NCBI GenBank assembly: GCA_023246715.1 | Contig: JAHFHZ010000001.1 | Span: forward strand, 1-48,570 | DNA: 48,570 bases | Direction of reading: 5' to 3' | Source of the DNA: Candidatus Magasanikiibacteriota bacterium | GTDB taxonomy: Bacteria; Patescibacteriota; Patescibacteriia; Magasanikbacterales; GWA2-37-8 | In this document: in pieces, positions 46,984 through 48,570 of the stretch | Numbering within the stretch: the stretch's first letter is position 1 | How the letters are laid out: each line of letters begins with the position of its first letter | The notes under the pieces: model-generated | The model's input: the letters and a program-made list of their open reading frames with translations, nothing else | What the model was told of the DNA's origin: nothing | The model's database searches: none | Made by a program: the position numbers and the translations under genes

Positions 46984-48154
46984 AACGGTAGAGAGTGGCT
47001 GTTTTGTGAAGCATGGCCGCGAGGGAAAATTTCTCACGATACAGCAGATTGGCGGCTTGAGCGTATAATTCCATTGCGGAGCGGCTCGCCAGCGCAAATT
47101 CAACCGCAGCCCCTAACGCTTTTGAGTTTTCGGAAGGAACCAGCAACCCCGTTTGCTGGTTTTTGATTAGGCCTGGCACGCCGCCTACCCCGGCGGCGAT
47201 TATTGGGATATTGGCCGATGCCGCTTCGAGTAGTACATACGGGAAGCCTTCTTTGCGCGAAGGCAAGACAAACAAATCAAAGGCGGGCAGCAGTGTTTCG
47301 GCGTTTGGAATGTTGCCAACCAAAGACACGATGTTTGTTAGGCTGTTTCTAACAATCAGAGCGTTCAATTTAGAGCGTTCCGGCCCGTCACCAATGATAA
47401 TTGTTTTAGTTGTATTGCGTAACCGTTCATTTTGAGCGATTGCGTGAATAAAAATATCAAGGCCTTTGGTGGGGTATAAATTGGCGGTAATGCCAATCAA
47501 AGTTGTTTGTTGCGTTATTTTGCCAAAACCAGCGGTAGTTTTTTTATTTAAAATTTCACGAGCTTCAGATTGGCTGGGCAAGGACGTCGGATTAAGCCCC
47601 AAGGAGATGAGAGTTATTTTTCCACTCGGAATCCTGAGCCGTAATCCTGTTTCGCGGTCTTGTTCGGAAATCACTATCACCATACTTTTTTTTCGACTGG
47701 TGAGTTGTTCCAACCAACGATAGGCCAACCGTTTGAGCGGGTTGCCCGGCTCATTAAATACCCAACCATGAACCGTATATATTAATTTCAGCGGACGTTC
47801 GGCCAGGCGGTGAATAAATAATACTGCTATCGTACCGACGATGCTTGTTTTAGAACTATTCAAGTGAACGCAGGCTGGTTGTAGACGGTCGTATAACTTG
47901 GCTATTTCCACTACCGCCAAAGTATCGTGGTATGGAGAAATTGCGCGTACCAAATGGCGAAGCTGAACAACGGCTATTTTGCCGCGCCAAGCTGGTTCGG
48001 AAAGTTTATTTTGTAAATCCCGCGGGCCGAGTGGTTCACCAACGGCGACGGTAATATCAAAGTCAGTGGCCAGTTGCGTGGCCAAATCAAACACGTAGCG
48101 TTGCGCGCCTCCCCAGGCGCCTTGCGTGATAATGTAAAGTATTTTTTTACGCAT
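46976..48154 (-). CDS. Glycosyltransferase family 4 protein
   Basis: A 392-residue GT-B enzyme. The N-terminus KILYIITQGAWGGAQRYVFDLA has the GGAQ acceptor-side loop; then IYTVHGWVFN; the donor domain has GITANLYPTKGLDIFIHA, IIIGDGPERSKL, LVGNIPNAETLLPAFDLFVLPS and the E-x7-E in KEGFPYVLLEAASAN. Typical of enzymes that extend lipid-linked oligosaccharides. It is convergent with, and overlaps by eight bases, the ligase-TPR gene. It diverges from the UDP-glucuronate decarboxylase-like gene with 60 bases between starts. Confidence 0.88.
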   Translation of the reverse strand: MRKKILYIITQGAWGGAQRYVFDLATQLATDFDITVAVGEPLGPRDLQNKLSEPAWRGKIAVVQLRHLVRAISPYHDTLAVVEIAKLYDRLQPACVHLNSSKTSIVGTIAVLFIHRLAERPLKLIYTVHGWVFNEPGNPLKRLAYRWLEQLTSRKKSMVIVISEQDRETGLRLRIPSGKITLISLGLNPTSLPSQSEAREILNKKTTAGFGKITQQTTLIGITANLYPTKGLDIFIHAIAQNERLRNTTKTIIIGDGPERSKLNALIVRNSLTNIVSLVGNIPNAETLLPAFDLFVLPSRKEGFPYVLLEAASANIPIIAAGVGGVPGLIKNQQTGLLVPSENSKALGAAVEFALASRSAMELYAQAANLLYREKFSLAAMLHKTATLYRSI

Positions 48155-48171
48155 AAAATGTTGACTTTTTT

Positions 48172-48200
48172 GGCTTTTTATAGGATACTATAGCTACTTA
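48172..48200 (+). promoter_or_regulatory. Promoter of the epimerase/decarboxylase gene
   Basis: TTGACT followed about 17-18 bases later by a GATACT/ATACTA-type -10, some 20-25 bases before the ATG at 48215. Confidence 0.5.
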
Positions 48201-48214
48201 CTTTAAGCAATTTT

Positions 48215-48570
48215 ATGCGTATTTTGGTAACCGGCGGAGCGGGATTCATTGGGTCGCATTTGTGTGATCGGCTAATCCAGGATGGGCATGCTGTGCTGTG
48301 TGTTGATAATCTTTTTACCGGTTCGGAACGCAACGTTGCTCAATTGAGTAGTCGCCAAAATTTTTCGTTTATCCATCACGATATAGTTGATCCGCTGTAT
48401 GTGGAAGGAGTGATTGATCAGATTTATAATCTGGCCTGTCCGGCTTCACCGGTGCAATATCAACAAAATCCGGTGCATACGATTAAAGCCAGTACGCTTG
48501 GCGTAATTAACATGCTTGGTTTGGCTCGCAAACACGGCGCGCGTATTTTGCAAACTTCCACTTCCGAAGT
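48215..48570 (+). CDS. UDP-glucuronic acid decarboxylase-like NAD-dependent SDR enzyme, 3'-truncated by the window
   Basis: The first ~118 residues of an extended short-chain dehydrogenase. The NAD-binding Rossmann motif is [15 protein letters not shown] (residues 2-16), followed by an acidic adenosine-binding strand end VDNLFTG. The stretch [15 protein letters not shown] and then [12 protein letters not shown] is characteristic of UDP-glucuronate decarboxylase (UDP-xylose synthase), distinguishing it from GalE-type epimerases. It would supply UDP-xylose or a related sugar for the adjacent glycosyltransferases. The YxxxK catalytic motif lies beyond the window. Confidence 0.85.
   Translation, partial: MRILVTGGAGFIGSHLCDRLIQDGHAVLCVDNLFTGSERNVAQLSSRQNFSFIHHDIVDPLYVEGVIDQIYNLACPASPVQYQQNPVHTIKASTLGVINMLGLARKHGARILQTSTSE

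Overview
This 48.6-kb window looks like a chromosome segment of a Patescibacteria (CPR) bacterium, probably Parcubacteria-like. The evidence is a divergent 16S rRNA gene carrying inserted repeats, a shortened SMC and TrmD, an Elp3-type tRNA-modifying enzyme, many short or absent 5' leaders, and a large S-layer-like protein preceded by a sigma factor/DUF5667 pair. TGA is used as a stop and TGG as Trp, so the code is standard bacterial. Near-consensus TTGACA-N16/18-TATACT promoters recur on both strands.

Layout. 1-5.2 kb: the end of an exported protein, a DoxX-like membrane protein, Hsp20, a VanW-family surface protein, and a candidate ~300-nt non-coding RNA on the minus strand with its own promoter and terminator. 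5.2-7.4 kb: clpP, an NrnA-like DHH phosphoesterase and a small GC-rich membrane-anchored gene. 7.5-13 kb: smc, rpsP, khpA, trmD, HD hydrolase. 13-15.3 kb: a solitary 16S rRNA gene with its own promoter and terminator. 15.3-19.3 kb: a coiled-coil protein, two divergent GC-rich genes, tRNA-Val(GAC) and a transposase remnant. 19.5-24.3 kb: elp3 divergent from a Trm9-like methyltransferase, then two glycosyltransferases. 24.4-27 kb: two more GC-rich cassettes, a complex structured intergenic region and a complete type III hammerhead ribozyme motif. 27-32 kb: an EamA transporter, a glycoside-hydrolase-like protein, tRNA-Val(TAC) with a duplicated 3' end, an amino-acid permease and metK. 32-35.5 kb: exported and cell-surface proteins and an HTH regulator beside TTGTATACAA palindromes. 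35.5-48.6 kb: sigma factor, DUF5667 protein, S-layer-like protein, two O-antigen-ligase/TPR proteins, a TPR protein, a glycosyltransferase and the start of a UDP-glucuronate decarboxylase.

How the genes may work together. The right-hand third reads as a cell-envelope block: an abundant surface protein, its possible regulators, ligase-type glycan transfer enzymes, glycosyltransferases and nucleotide-sugar synthesis. The centre is information processing (ribosome, tRNA modification, chromosome segregation). Scattered between these are independent GC-rich transcription units (about 7.0, 17.2, 17.6, 24.5 and 26.4 kb, plus a purine nucleoside phosphorylase fragment at 44.7 kb) whose codon use differs from their neighbours and which look horizontally acquired. 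Most striking are the hammerhead ribozyme behind one of these cassettes, and one palindromic repeat family inserted both in frame in trmD and inside the 16S rRNA gene.
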